Assembly: GCA_036873135.1 (NCBI GenBank)
Contig: JAPTYO010000002.1
Coordinates: forward strand, 41,655,452 to 41,719,451
DNA from: Clarkia xantiana subsp. parviflora
Taxonomy: Eukaryota > Streptophyta > Magnoliopsida > Myrtales > Onagraceae
Length of the DNA stretch: 64,000 nt
Direction of reading: 5' to 3'
Under the pieces are notes generated by a model, which did no database searches, was not told where the DNA came from, and was given only the letters and a program-made list of their open reading frames with translations. Of this stretch, positions 22,159 to 31,810 are shown one piece after another. How positions within the stretch are numbered: the stretch's first letter is position 1; every line of letters starts with the position of its first letter. Position numbers and translations under genes: made by a program.

Positions 22159-24556
22159 ATGAGTGAGTTCCCTTTTTCTCTTCCTTTTCAGTCGCGTTGC
22201 TTCCTTTTCTATTGCTAGCTTAGTACCGTGGCCTTTATTGGGGTGTTAGTTGAAATTTGATTTGTGCTTTGGGGGTTTCCTGCTACCTTTGCCTTAGGTC
22301 TTGCTATCCTGTCAGAGAACCTTCTTACTAGGTCCGATTACAACGAACATGTCACTCTAGGGAACATCTGTCCCCTAGATGAGCCTCTGTATCCTTTTCT
22401 CCCCTCCTTGGGGAACACTCGAGCGACGGTGACGGAGCCTCCCATAGGGACGGTCGCCGTGTATCCCTCTCAGATCCGATTCGGGCTGAGACTGCCTTAC
22501 TGTGACGAGCTTATAGAGTTGAGCAGGTTCTTCAGGACTTCTCCTGTGAACCTTGCCCCCAGTGCCCTCCGCGTCTGGGTGGGCTTCCGGGTATTGTGCC
22601 ATTGGTACTCCTGGAAGTACTCTCTTACTCTATTCCGATGCTTCTATCGGTTCCAGTACCGGACGAGGGTGGGGTTTGCGAGTTTCGTAACTCGCCATCC
22701 GACCTTCAAAGATCCCCGATTCTCTGATTTCGGGTTGAGTGGGGTTGAGTGGGATACCTCCCTCCGTTTTGTGACCCAGATTGACAATTCGGCCAGTCAC
22801 TGGGCTAAGCACTACTTCTTCATTACGGACCGATACGTCACTTGGTCGGTCCTGAATGAGGATCGGTCCGATGGTTGGCCTGCTTTTGGAGAGTTCTCTT
22901 CGGATGATTTGAAGACTATGAAGATCATTCACGAGAGCAACAGGACCCGGTCTTACTGCCCCGTGTCTCTAATAACTGAGACAGATCTTTACGAGGCCGG
23001 GATCAGTCTGACTCCTGACTCCGGGGGTTCGGTATGTCACTTGGTCTTTCTATCTTTATTTACCTTCTGCTTTTCCTTTGTAGGTTGGTTTCATGGAAAA
23101 ACCTATAACATGCAGGGAGCCCCTGTTGATCTGAGCAAGAGGAAGGCTCCTTCCGGTTCTACTTTGAAGAAATCCCCCCTACCTGGGAAGAAGGCTGGGG
23201 CCTCTGGTATGCTATCTCTCATTTGCTTCTTTATGGTGTAACTTACGTTTTCCTTATCTTGTTTTTCTTACCTTGCTAGGGCGCTCCCCCTTGGTGACTG
23301 AGAGGGTCGTCTCCGTTGGCAGAGATTCTGGACCTTCCAAGTCCAAGCCGCGGCGATCTGATTCTGAGGCCGGGGCCTCGGCTGCTAAGAGGAAGAAGGC
23401 TGTGGATCCTGCTTCGCCTACTGCTCGTCCTCCGACCCTATCTCGTGATAAGGAGATGGTGGTCGAAGAGGTGCCTTCCCTGGCTGACAAAGGGAAGCGA
23501 CCTGTTGGTGGTGGTTCCCCTGCCCCCCAGCCGAGGGCACGGTCCTCAGGTATGATCTCTACCTTGTTCTGATCCTTGTATGTTTATATTCTCCTTTGAC
23601 TTGTTTTGCTTGTGTAGGTGGGCCTCCGACTTTAAGTCGGAAGGATTTCGCACGGCTCACTGATGAAGATGTTATTGGGTCTGAGTGGACTCCCTTCGCT
23701 GGTCTGAAGGAGTTCCACCTCGATAGCACTTCCTCTTTGCGGACTCCTGAGGTTGGTGTCCGCGTACTCCGCGGTGCCGTTCCCCCTGGGGATCGTGTTG
23801 CTCCACCCAAGTCTCCTGGGGAGACTCGGCGCTTTGTTCAAGGGGTACTTTCTCGTTATGCACCTGTAAGTTGTTCTTTGCTTTCCTCTTATTTCTTTCA
23901 TAATGTCTATCTTTCGGTTATTCATCCCTTGTTTGAATTGTTAGGGCATATCTGACATGGTGAACATGTCCTCGCTCGTACTCGAGTTATCTGACGAGAG
24001 GAAGACCCTTGAAGACAGCCAGGTTTCTCTCAAGGCGGAGGTCGCCACTGCTGCCGAGAAGGCGCGTATATCTGATTTGAGACTGCAGGAGCTCCAGGAC
24101 CAGGTGTCCTTGCTTGAGACCACTGTGGGCAGTTTGCGCCGGGAAGCTGAGGTTGCCGCATCTGTCCATTCTGAGGAGCTGCGGAGGTTGGAGACTAAGT
24201 GTCGGGCGGAGGAGAGGGCTGTTGCGGTATCTGAATACAAGGCCTCCTCTGCCTTCACCGCCGACTATAGCACGCGTCTCACCCAGGAGATGAACCAGTT
24301 CGGTGAGTATCTGGTTGATCACATATACCGGATTGATCCTCAGTTCCCCTTTGGTGACCTTGGTGACTTTGGGCCATATGCCACTGGCTACGCGACTGTT
24401 CTGATGGGTCAGGCTGCCGTTGCAGACGAGCCTGCCCCTGCCCAGGTGGATGCTACACCTGTGGAGATTGGTACCTCAGATTCCTCTTCCTCATCTATTT
24501 CCGCTGGAGGTTCAGGTTCAGGTGGTGAGGGTGACTCCCCCGAGGCTTCTGACTGA
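22159..24556 (+). CDS. Spliced antisense gene of NatC (Transposase_28-like plus coiled coil)
   Basis: I can assemble six exons with GT-AG introns: 22159-22162, 22298-23026, 23084-23206, 23280-23549, 23618-23865 and 23945-24556. All phases fit, giving 1986 nt, 661 residues and a stop. Exon 1 is just ATG plus one base. Exon 2 resembles the plant 'putative gypsy type transposon' domain (Pfam Transposase_28): LDEPLYPFLPSLGN, VWVGFRVLCHWYSWKYSLTLF, HWAKHYFFITDRYVTW. Exons 3-4 are Lys/Arg/Ser-rich and could be a nuclear signal. Exon 6 is a coiled coil (about residues 465-560) with a Ser/Gly tail. It is transcribed against gag. Antisense genes of this kind are known in Tat elements (gene 23 of Grande, aORFs of Retand), function unknown. 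The 57-nt third-exon-preceding intron is in frame and open, so it may be retained. Confidence 0.82.
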
Positions 24557-25004
24557 CTTGTTTATCTCATACTATCCTTGTATATATGACTACACTCCTT
24601 CTCCCCTTGCACGGGTTGAGTGTCTTTTGAGATTGTGATGGTATTTGTTGTTACTTTCCTTTGCCGCATTATGTTGTTGACTGCGTGGTTTGTTTGCCTT
24701 TATATTAGTGCTTCTCATGCTTTTGTATATATCTCTTCTCATGATGCCTCTTTATGCCTTGTGTATGGCTCTTTGGGTATGGACCCTTCCCTTGGTATAT
24801 TTTCTTTACTTATCCTTCTTTCGTGGTTTCCTTCACGTCATACCTGTCACTTCATAAAAAAAAAAAAAAAAAAAAAACATTACTTGTTCTTCATATTACT
24901 TTACTTAGAAATTTCTTTCTCATGGTATCCTTTTAAGCATGGTATCCTTCTAAGCGTGGTACGATGATCTCTTCTGATACCCCTTACACGGTATACGTTG
25001 TACT
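24557..25004 (+). other. 3' flank of the NatC antisense gene, with A-run
   Basis: Noncoding. It includes an uninterrupted run of about 23 A (24857-24879) where NatB and NatD have only a six-A run, so this is a local slippage expansion. No clear polyadenylation signal stands out. Confidence 0.6.
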
Positions 25005-25838
25005 GTTAGACCAAAGATACGCTCTTGGTGGGCGTCGAAATCTGTTCACGAGACAGGCTCTCGGACGGCACTTAACGTTTCGCAGGATAGGCTCCCGGAG
25101 GGCACAGGTTAGTCCACCAATACCATACCTTCTTGACGGGTGTCAAACTGTTCACGAGACAGGCTCTCGGATGGCACTTAACGTTTCACAGGATAGGCTC
25201 CCGGAGGGCACAGGTTAGTCCACCAATACCATACCTTCTTGACGGGTGTCAAACTGTTCACGAGACAGGCTCTCGGACGGCACTTAACGTTTCACAGGAT
25301 AGGCTCCCGGAGGGCTCAGGTTAGACCAAAGATACGCTCTTGGTGGGCGTCGAACTGGTAGTTTGAAATCTACCTCAAGATACGCTCTTGGGGGCGTCGA
25401 ACTGGTAGTGTTTTTTCTACCTCAAGATACGCTCTTGGGGGCGTCGAATCTGGTGGGTTGCAAATCCACCTCAAGATACGCTCCTGGGGGCGTCGAATTC
25501 GTAGTTTTTGGAAACCACTCTCAAGATACGCTCTTGGTGCGTCGAAGTCGTAGTGTAATAACTACTCTCAAGATACGCTCTTGGGGGCGTCGAAGGTTGT
25601 AGTATGAACACTACTCTCAAGATACGCTCTTGGGGGCGTCGAAGTTCGTAGTTTTTGGAAACCACTCTCAAGATACGCTCTTGGTGCGTCGAAGGTCGTA
25701 GTATGAACACTACTCTCAAGATACGCTCTTGGGGGCGTCGAATGTCGTAGTACGAAGACTACTCTCAAGATACGCTCTTGGGGGCGTCGAAAGTCGTAGT
25801 ACGAAGACTACTCTCAAGATACGCTCTTGGGGGCGTCG
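25005..25838. repeat. Hairpin tandem array of NatC
   Basis: Long units start gttag at 25005, about 25108, about 25212 and 25319; the middle ones carry a variant (gtccaccaataccatacc). About ten short units of about 48 bp follow. Small inverted repeats inside the units keep pairing: GGTGGGTTGCAAATCCACC at 25452-25470 here against GGTAGGTTGCAAATCTACC in NatB and NatD, a paired A:T to G:C change. Confidence 0.92.
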
Positions 25839-26100
25839 AAGGTTGTTGACTTGAAGTCATATCTGTGTAAGGATAACTTGGTGATTGTAACATCACATTC
25901 ACTGGTAAATACTTTTGAATAACTACTACTCTCTTAGGAGCATTCATGTTTTTGTACACTCGGGATGCCTTGGTGCACCAAGACATCCTTTGTAGGAAAG
26001 AAAGATAGTTGTAGAGTTGGAGTAACTTCGTGAGTTCTCCTTCTCAAGAGTTTTTTGAAAAGCTTGTAAAGCTAAAACATGCGAAATGCTAGATATGAAA
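25839..26100 (-). other. NatC segment between array and sense-gene stop
   Basis: Aligns with NatD 51166-51428 (shared: ttgacttgaagtcatatctgtgtaagg-type block and a gttgtagagttg block). It is the sense transcript's 3' flank; no gene. Confidence 0.65.
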
Positions 26101-29100
26101 CTAAGGATATGGGGTGGCCACTGTGTCTGTTGCCACGTACTCCTTGAAGCTTCCATTGTAGATCATTTCTTCCACTTCCACCTTCAACACCATGCAGTTG
26201 TTGGTTTGATGCCCCCAGGTCCCATGGTACTCACACCAACCCTGTGCATCCTTACCAAGGAAGGCCTTGCCTTCCTCCCTGCATGCTGGCAGCTCTTGCT
26301 TGAGGCGCTTGTGGAAGATTTCTTCTATGCTGAGTGTGAGGGGTGTGAATGTGAAATTGACACCTCCTCCCAATGTGTCTGCTCCTTTTCCTTTCTCTGG
26401 AACTTCATCCAACTGTTCCGCCTCTTGTTCAAATGCCCTGTCCAGCTTTGCCTTGAGCTCTCTCATTGTGTTCGTCATGACCATCTCATAGAGCCCTCCA
26501 TAGGCCTCGAATGAGCTTGGGTGCATGTGTCTGATGAATGCTCTGACTGCTTCTCCCCTTGTGATGTCCATGTTGGCACCATAATTGAAGAATCTCTGGA
26601 AATAGCTTGATATGGGCTCCTGCGGCATTTGCTTGATATCATCTATGTGGCGGAAGCCTCTTAGGATGGAGTCCCTTGTCCTGCTCCCTATTATGGTGTC
26701 TGGCTGCCAAGGTATGGATGTCACCTTCACAGCCTTGCCCCTGTGTTTCCCTGTAGGCACTGTTTGAAAAAACTGTCTGCTTAGGCGGAGTGTCATTCCA
26801 CTCCTCCTCCTTCCTTGCCTTTGTTTTCCTCCCCTCTTTCTTCTTTCCTGGTTGCCTCCTGCCATGACCATAGCCACTGTATCTGTCCTGTGTGATCCAT
26901 GTCTCATTGAATTGACATAGCATTGTCTTGCAGTGCGTTGATCACCCAGGACCTCTCCCACTCCGTTCTCCGTGATGTACTTCAGCTTCTGGTGAACAGT
27001 GGATGGCACTATCTCATATGGATTTATGGTTGTCCTTCCTAGGATTCCATTGTAGGCTCCCAGGCTTTCAACCACCAAGAAATTGACATTTACCTTCAGC
27101 TGGGTCCATCCTTGGCCCATGGTCACTGGCAATGTTATCATCCCCAGGGGGTAGCTTGTTGCCCCTGAGAAGCCAACTAGGGGAAGTTGACCGGATTGAT
27201 GTCTGTTTTGGTTTTCCCTATCTCTTCCAACACTCTCAGGCTTAGGAGGTCAGCTGAGCTGCCCCCATCCACCAAAATTCTCTTTACATCAAAATTATCA
27301 ATATCTAAAGTAATAACTAGAGCATCGTCATGTGGAAAAACGATGTGGCTCTTGTCCTTCTCCGAGAACTCTATCTTCACTTCTTCTCCTTCTCTTGGTC
27401 TCTTTCTCCACCTTGGCACTGAGCTTAGCTTGGATGCATAGACTTCCCTTGCATTAGCAGTTGGGCCACCTGATGCTGCTCCTCCATGTATCATATTGAT
27501 GACTCCTCTTTTGTTAGGTGGAGGGTTATAGTCTACCTTTTCCTTGCCTTTGTCTTTCTGTGGTGGCCCCAGCTGCATACTATTGCCCCCATGGTCTACG
27601 AACTGCTTCAATTCTCCCCTCTGGACGATGTTGTTTATGCTTAGCTTTAAGCTAAAGCATTCATTTGTGTCGTGACCATAAGCCTCGTGGTTATCACACC
27701 ATCTATCCTTGTGATTTCCTACCATTGGGGCTCTCCACCTTGCAGGGGGTGACCATAGCTTTTGGTTCCGCATCTCTCTAAGTACGGTGGCTGGAGTGGC
27801 GTTCAGTGGGATGAACTTAATGACATTGATTTCTCTAGCCTTTAAGGGTTCACCCATTTGGTTTCTTTGCTGTGGCGGACGCCACTCTTGTTGTCTTGCC
27901 TGCTGCGGCGGACGCCATTCTTGTTGCCTTGCTTGATGTGGTGCCTGGGGTGGCTTGCCTTTGTTTGGCCTTTGATTATCCTCCTTGGCTGCCTGGATTT
28001 TGGCCTTCTTGCTTGCCCTGTGCCTCTCAAGGTCAATATGCGTTTTAACTCTCCCTGCAAGCTCCTCCAAGGTGCTTGCTGGCTTTTTGGCCATCTTTTC
28101 AGCCAATGTTGACCCAAAGCGACCTAAGTTTCTGATAAAGGCTCGGATTATCTCCCCTTCAGTAATGTCTCCTTGGATGTCTGCAATATTCTGGTTGAAC
28201 CTAGTGTAGTAGCTGGCCAGGGTTTCATCGTATTCTTGTTTTACGTCATCAATGGAGCCTGTTCCCTTGAGGAGTTTCCTCTCCCCTAGGTATCTCTGTA
28301 GAAACTTAGCTTTTAGCTGCTCCCATGAGTGGATGCTCTCAGAGGGCAGGCTGAAGAACCAATGTGAGGCCACCCCTGATAGGGTGTTTGGGAAAAGGAG
28401 TGCCTTGTATCTTTCATCAGTGGTCCTCCCGAATAGGGAGGCTTCATGCTGCTGGATATGTTCTAGGGGGTCTCCCTTCCCATTATACTTTGCAATTTGC
28501 ACTGTGTGCAGGGAGTCTGGCACTCTGTTCATCTCCAGTTCCCTTGTGAAAGGGTGGTTTGTCTTGTCACTTAGGCAATGCAGGCTGGGTTTCTTTGACT
28601 CATTCAGTTTCCGGGTTATCATAGCTTCTATTTCCTCCGGGGTGATCATCACCGCTGCCGGAGTATAACCTCTCTGATACTCATTGTAGTTGTAAACTGG
28701 GCTTACTGGGTTCCCTTGTCTTTGCTGGTATGGACTGTAGGTGTACCCTTGATACGCCTGCTGGGGTGCTTCATAGAAGTCCTGCCTCCTTGGAGGTCTT
28801 GCTTGTCTTTCCTCTCCCAGCGGGGTGTAAGCCCTGTTGCTCTGCTGTTGCCTAGGAGGCACAAATTCTTGCCTTCCCTCTGGGGGTGGCTCTTGGTGAT
28901 ATCTTCTTTGTTCCTCTCGCTGCCCTGCTTGAGGGTGCGAGTAGTAGTCTTCTGCTGGGATCTGCTCCTCCTCCTGAGCTTCAGTGTAAGTTCCTTGGGT
29001 GTATGCCGGCCTTGCATACGCTGTGTGGGCGCGGTTGCCATCTCTTTGTGCCGGCATCCCATGCGGGTACCCTTGGGGTTGCTCTTCATAATAGTATCCC

Positions 29101-29381
29101 TCCGGGGGTGCCGTGTTGTGGGAAGGCACTCCCTGTTGTCCTCTTTCTCTCTGTGGCCTTCTTGCCCGGGGGGTGGAGGCTGTGGAGGACTCAGCCCCAG
29201 CTGGGCGTGAGGGTCCTCCCTCCTGGTTGTTCTGTTGCTGAGGAGGTTGTGGTATGTCTTGGGGCTCTGAGTGCATTGGCTGCTTCCCAGGGTTAGGCCG
29301 CCTCCCTAGAGGTATGGGTCCTCTTCTCCGCCCATTGCCTCCAGGTGGGTGTTGGGGCCTGGATACCCTACTGTTGGTCAT
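26101..29381 (-). pseudogene. gag: NatC Gag, protease and second Gag-like domain
   Basis: ATG at 29379-29381 (MTNSRVSRPQHPPGG). Domains: a Pro/Gln/Tyr-rich N-terminal 240 residues; Gag core (YNGKGDPLEHIQQHEASLFGR, HWFFSLPSES, EGEIIRAFIRNLGRF); a Tat-type zinc knuckle (C-x2-H-x4-H-x4-C in WCDNHEAYGHDTNEC); and aspartic protease (DALVITLDIDNFDVKRILVDGGSS, later YNGILGRTTINPYE). A one-base deletion at about 27177 then shifts frame, and the next frame (27141-26101) completes the protease region. It ends with a second Gag-like block (IDDIKQMPQEPISSYFQRF, GEAVRAFIRHM) and a second knuckle (CEYHGTWGHQTNNC). RT should follow the protease but does not exist. In NatD the same join is uninterrupted, so the fusion is original and the frameshift is private to NatC. 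Confidence 0.9.
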
Positions 29382-29413
29382 AGCTCGTGTGATAGCCAGG
29401 CTTTCTGCTCGAA

Positions 29414-29431
29414 GCCTACAGACGGCGCCAA
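29414..29431 (-). promoter_or_regulatory. NatC primer binding site
   Basis: Minus strand TTGGCGCCGTCTGTAGG next to the LTR. TatE, NatB and NatD have the same site with one-base variants (TTGGCGCCGTCTGTGGG in TatE). This sequence is usual in Tat elements; I do not assign the tRNA. Confidence 0.8.
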
Positions 29432-29432
29432 G

Positions 29433-30393
29433 TGTTAAGTTATGAGGTCTCGGTCAACGGAGTGTCGGCTTTGATCTCACTTCCTACGGGGGATGTGTGT
29501 GATCCGGTCTTCTCAAGTCGTTTTTCCTTCGCCTATGTCCTTCTTCCTTCGGTTCCTTCTCTTTTTCTCTCCCTTTGCCCTGCAAAAGGGGCAGTACCAG
29601 ACACGGAGGAGGGGGGGTGGTGCCTGGTGAACCCTCTCCGATGCCTAAGTCAGAACTATATTTCTAGAGAGATAAAGCTAGAGAGAAGTCAGAGCTAAAA
29701 TATCCAATTAGCCAAGATGCCCAAATGAGTTGTGAAGGTGGGGTATTTATAGGCAACGGTGTCATTAAGGTGGCTTAATGACATCGTTAACCTCTAAACA
29801 CAATTAATTAACCTTTAAGTATATAATTAAGACCTTAGGATTCGGAGGAGGTAGGCAGACTGGACTGAGCATGGGCGTCTGAGAGGGGTGTCGGGACCCT
29901 TGGGGGGGAGGAATCCGACCCCCAAGGGTAGGGGTTGGGTGAGGGCACCCAACCCCTCCTAGGGAGGGTGGGGTTGGCCAACCCCATCCCTCCTAGGAGG
30001 GATCGGGTCAGCCGACCCGATCTCTCCTAGGAGAGATCGGGTTGGCCAACCCGATCTCTCCTAGGAGAGATCGGGTTGGCCGACCCGATCTCTCCTAGGA
30101 GAGATCGGGTCGGCTGACCCGATCTCTCCTAGGAGAGATCGGGTTGGTCCACCCGATCTCCCCTAGGGGAGATCGGGTTGGCTGACCCGATCTCCCCTAG
30201 GGGAGGTCGGGTGTGGCCACCCAACCTCACCTAGGTGAGTCCTTCGTTGTCGGACGGGCGCTTCGGCCCCGTCCGAGCCGTTGGTGTTCTCGCGAAGTGT
30301 CCGGGTTGAAGTTTCGATTTGCAATCATAAATGGGACGATAAAAATACAACGGTTCGGGAGTCAACGGGTTCAAATTGGGCGTATATCCATCA
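29433..30393 (-). repeat. NatC 5' LTR (right), with 9-unit palindrome array
   Basis: 961 bp, identical by eye to the left LTR except seven instead of eight G in one run. Palindrome array at 29954-30239, TATA box (minus) at 29744-29751. As the 5' LTR it would drive the Gag transcript. Confidence 0.95.
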
Positions 30394-30398
30394 GATAC

Positions 30399-30704
30399 CC
30401 TTGAGGTTGTGCCTCATAGTGGTATCCTTGTGGAGGTGCCGTGTATTGGGATGGCACTCCTTGTTGCCCCCTGTCCCTGTGGCTTCCTAATCAATGGAGT
30501 TGAAGCTGTGGAAGCCTCCTAGCCAGCTGGGCGTGAAGGTCCTCCTCTCTGCTTGTTAGGCTGGGGTGCCTGTGGGGTTACCTGAGGCTCTGGGTGTGCA
30601 GACTGTTTCTCTGGGTTAGGCTGCCTTGCTGGAGGTATAGGCTGTCTTTCTTGCCTATTGCCCCCAGGTGGGCGATTATCTCTAGACACTAAGTTGTTCG
30701 TCAT
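30399..30704 (-). pseudogene. gag: NatB Gag N-terminal region, first part
   Basis: ATG at 30702-30704 opens MTNNLVSRDNRPPGGN, matching the NatC and NatD Gag starts. After about 61 codons a TAG interrupts (...GGPSRPAG then stop, where NatC continues AESSTASTP). The frame is recognisable beyond the stop up to the NatC insertion and resumes at 19505. This is the 5' start of the NatB sense gene. Confidence 0.8.
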
Positions 30705-30735
30705 CGCTCTCGTGATTGCCAGGCTTTCTGTTCGA

Positions 30736-30754
30736 AGCCCACAGACGGCGCCAA
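30736..30754 (-). promoter_or_regulatory. NatB primer binding site
   Basis: Minus strand TTGGCGCCGTCTGTGGGC, one base from the 5' LTR, same as in TatE. Confidence 0.82.
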
Positions 30755-30755
30755 G

Positions 30756-31805
30756 TGTTAGGTTATAAAGTCTAGGTCAACGGGTCGTCAATCTAGAATT
30801 TATCTCCCACTAATGAAATGTCGGGTTCAGTGTTCCTAGGGCTAGTCGTTCTGATATATGTCCTTCTCTTCTCTCCTTCTGACCTCCTCTGCTTCTCTCC
30901 TTCTGACCTCCTTTCCTTCTCTCCTTTTGACCTCCTTTCCTTCTCTCCTTTTGACCTCCTTTCCTTCTCTCCTTCTGACCTCCTTTCCTTCTCTCCTTCT
31001 GACCTCCTTTCCTTATCTCCTTCTGACCCCCTAAGGCTTGTACTTCTGCTCTATGCTCTTCTGCTTCCTTGGCTCTCTTCTCCTTGCCACCCTGCAAGAG
31101 GGGCAATACCAGGCACAGAGGGAAGGGGGGTGGTGCCTGATGAACCCTCTCCGATGCCTAAGTCAGTACGGTTTTAGAGAGATAAAGCTAGAGAGATGTT
31201 AGAGCAAAATTATCCAACTTGCCAAGATGATCAAATGAATAGTGGAGACGGGGTATTTATAGGCAACGGTGTCATTAAGGTGGCTTAATGACATCATTAA
31301 CTTTTAAACACAGTTAATTAACCTTTAAACACATAATTAAGACCTTAGGATACGGAGAAGGTTGGCGGAATAAACCGAGTACGGGAGTCCGAGAATGGTG
31401 CCGGGGCCCTTGGGGGGGGGAGGAAAATCCGACCCCCAAGGGTAGGGGTTGGGTGAGGCCACCCAACCCCTCCTAGGGGGGATAGGGTTGGCCAACCCTA
31501 TCCCCCCTAGGGGAGATCGGGTTGGCCGACCCGATCTCTCCTAGGAGAGATCGGGTTGGTGGACCCGATCTCTCCTAGGAGAGATCGGGTTGGTCCACCC
31601 GATCTCCCCTAGGGGAGGTCGGGTGTGGCCACCCAACCTCACCTAGGTGAGTTTGACTCGGCCGGACGAGCGCTTCGGCCTCGTCCGGACCGTTGGTGTT
31701 TTCGCGAAGTGTTCGGGTTGAAGTTTCGATTTACAATCATTAATGGGCTAATAAAAATGGAACAATTCGGAAGTCAACGGGTTCAAATTGGGCGTATATC
31801 CATCA
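30756..31805 (-). repeat. NatB 5' LTR (right)
   Basis: 1050 bp, paired with 10811-11763. Contains about seven 24-bp U5 repeats (30862-31023), TATA box (minus, 31254-31261) and six 34-bp palindrome units with CTAG centres at 31473, 31507, 31541, 31575, 31609 and 31643. Most of the length difference from the left LTR is two 34-bp units plus one 24-bp unit. Confidence 0.92.
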
Positions 31806-31810
31806 GCCGA

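Larger units (their letters stand above)
19511..30393 (-). mobile_element. NatC: young non-autonomous Tat-like element
   Basis: 10.9 kb between TSDs gatac (19506-19510 and 30394-30398), inserted in NatB's gag. Its LTRs (962 and 961 bp) appear identical except for one base in a G-run, so insertion is very recent. Minus strand: PBS, Gag, protease and second Gag-like domain. Plus strand: a six-exon antisense gene. The hairpin array lies between their 3' ends. There is no RT, RNase H or integrase, so it must have been mobilised by enzymes from another element. Confidence 0.95.
10811..31805 (-). mobile_element. NatB: non-autonomous Tat-like element, hosts NatC
   Basis: Two related LTRs (953 and 1050 bp) in the same orientation are flanked by TSD gccga (10806-10810 and 31806-31810). 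The minus-strand primer site and Gag N-terminus lie next to the right LTR, so the element reads right to left. Without NatC its interior is about 8.1 kb. It holds only the Gag N-terminal region (30399-30704 and 19005-19505), about 3 kb of unrecognised DNA, the hairpin array and a remnant of the antisense gene. The LTRs differ by only about ten substitutions plus repeat-number changes, which is odd for an interior this degraded. Confidence 0.88.

Noticed and set aside
24857..24879. A-run as the tail of a SINE or processed transcript
   Set aside because: NatB and NatD have a short A-run at the same site inside homologous flanks; this is slippage, with no TSD around it.
25121..25145. Compensatory change in the ACGC/GCGT arm of the array
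   Set aside because: In register the variant pairs C with T (ACCT against GTGT), so it does not support pairing.
28252..28668. Long open frames opposite NatC and NatD gag
   Set aside because: Shadows of the gag codons on the other strand; no start, domain or conserved frame.
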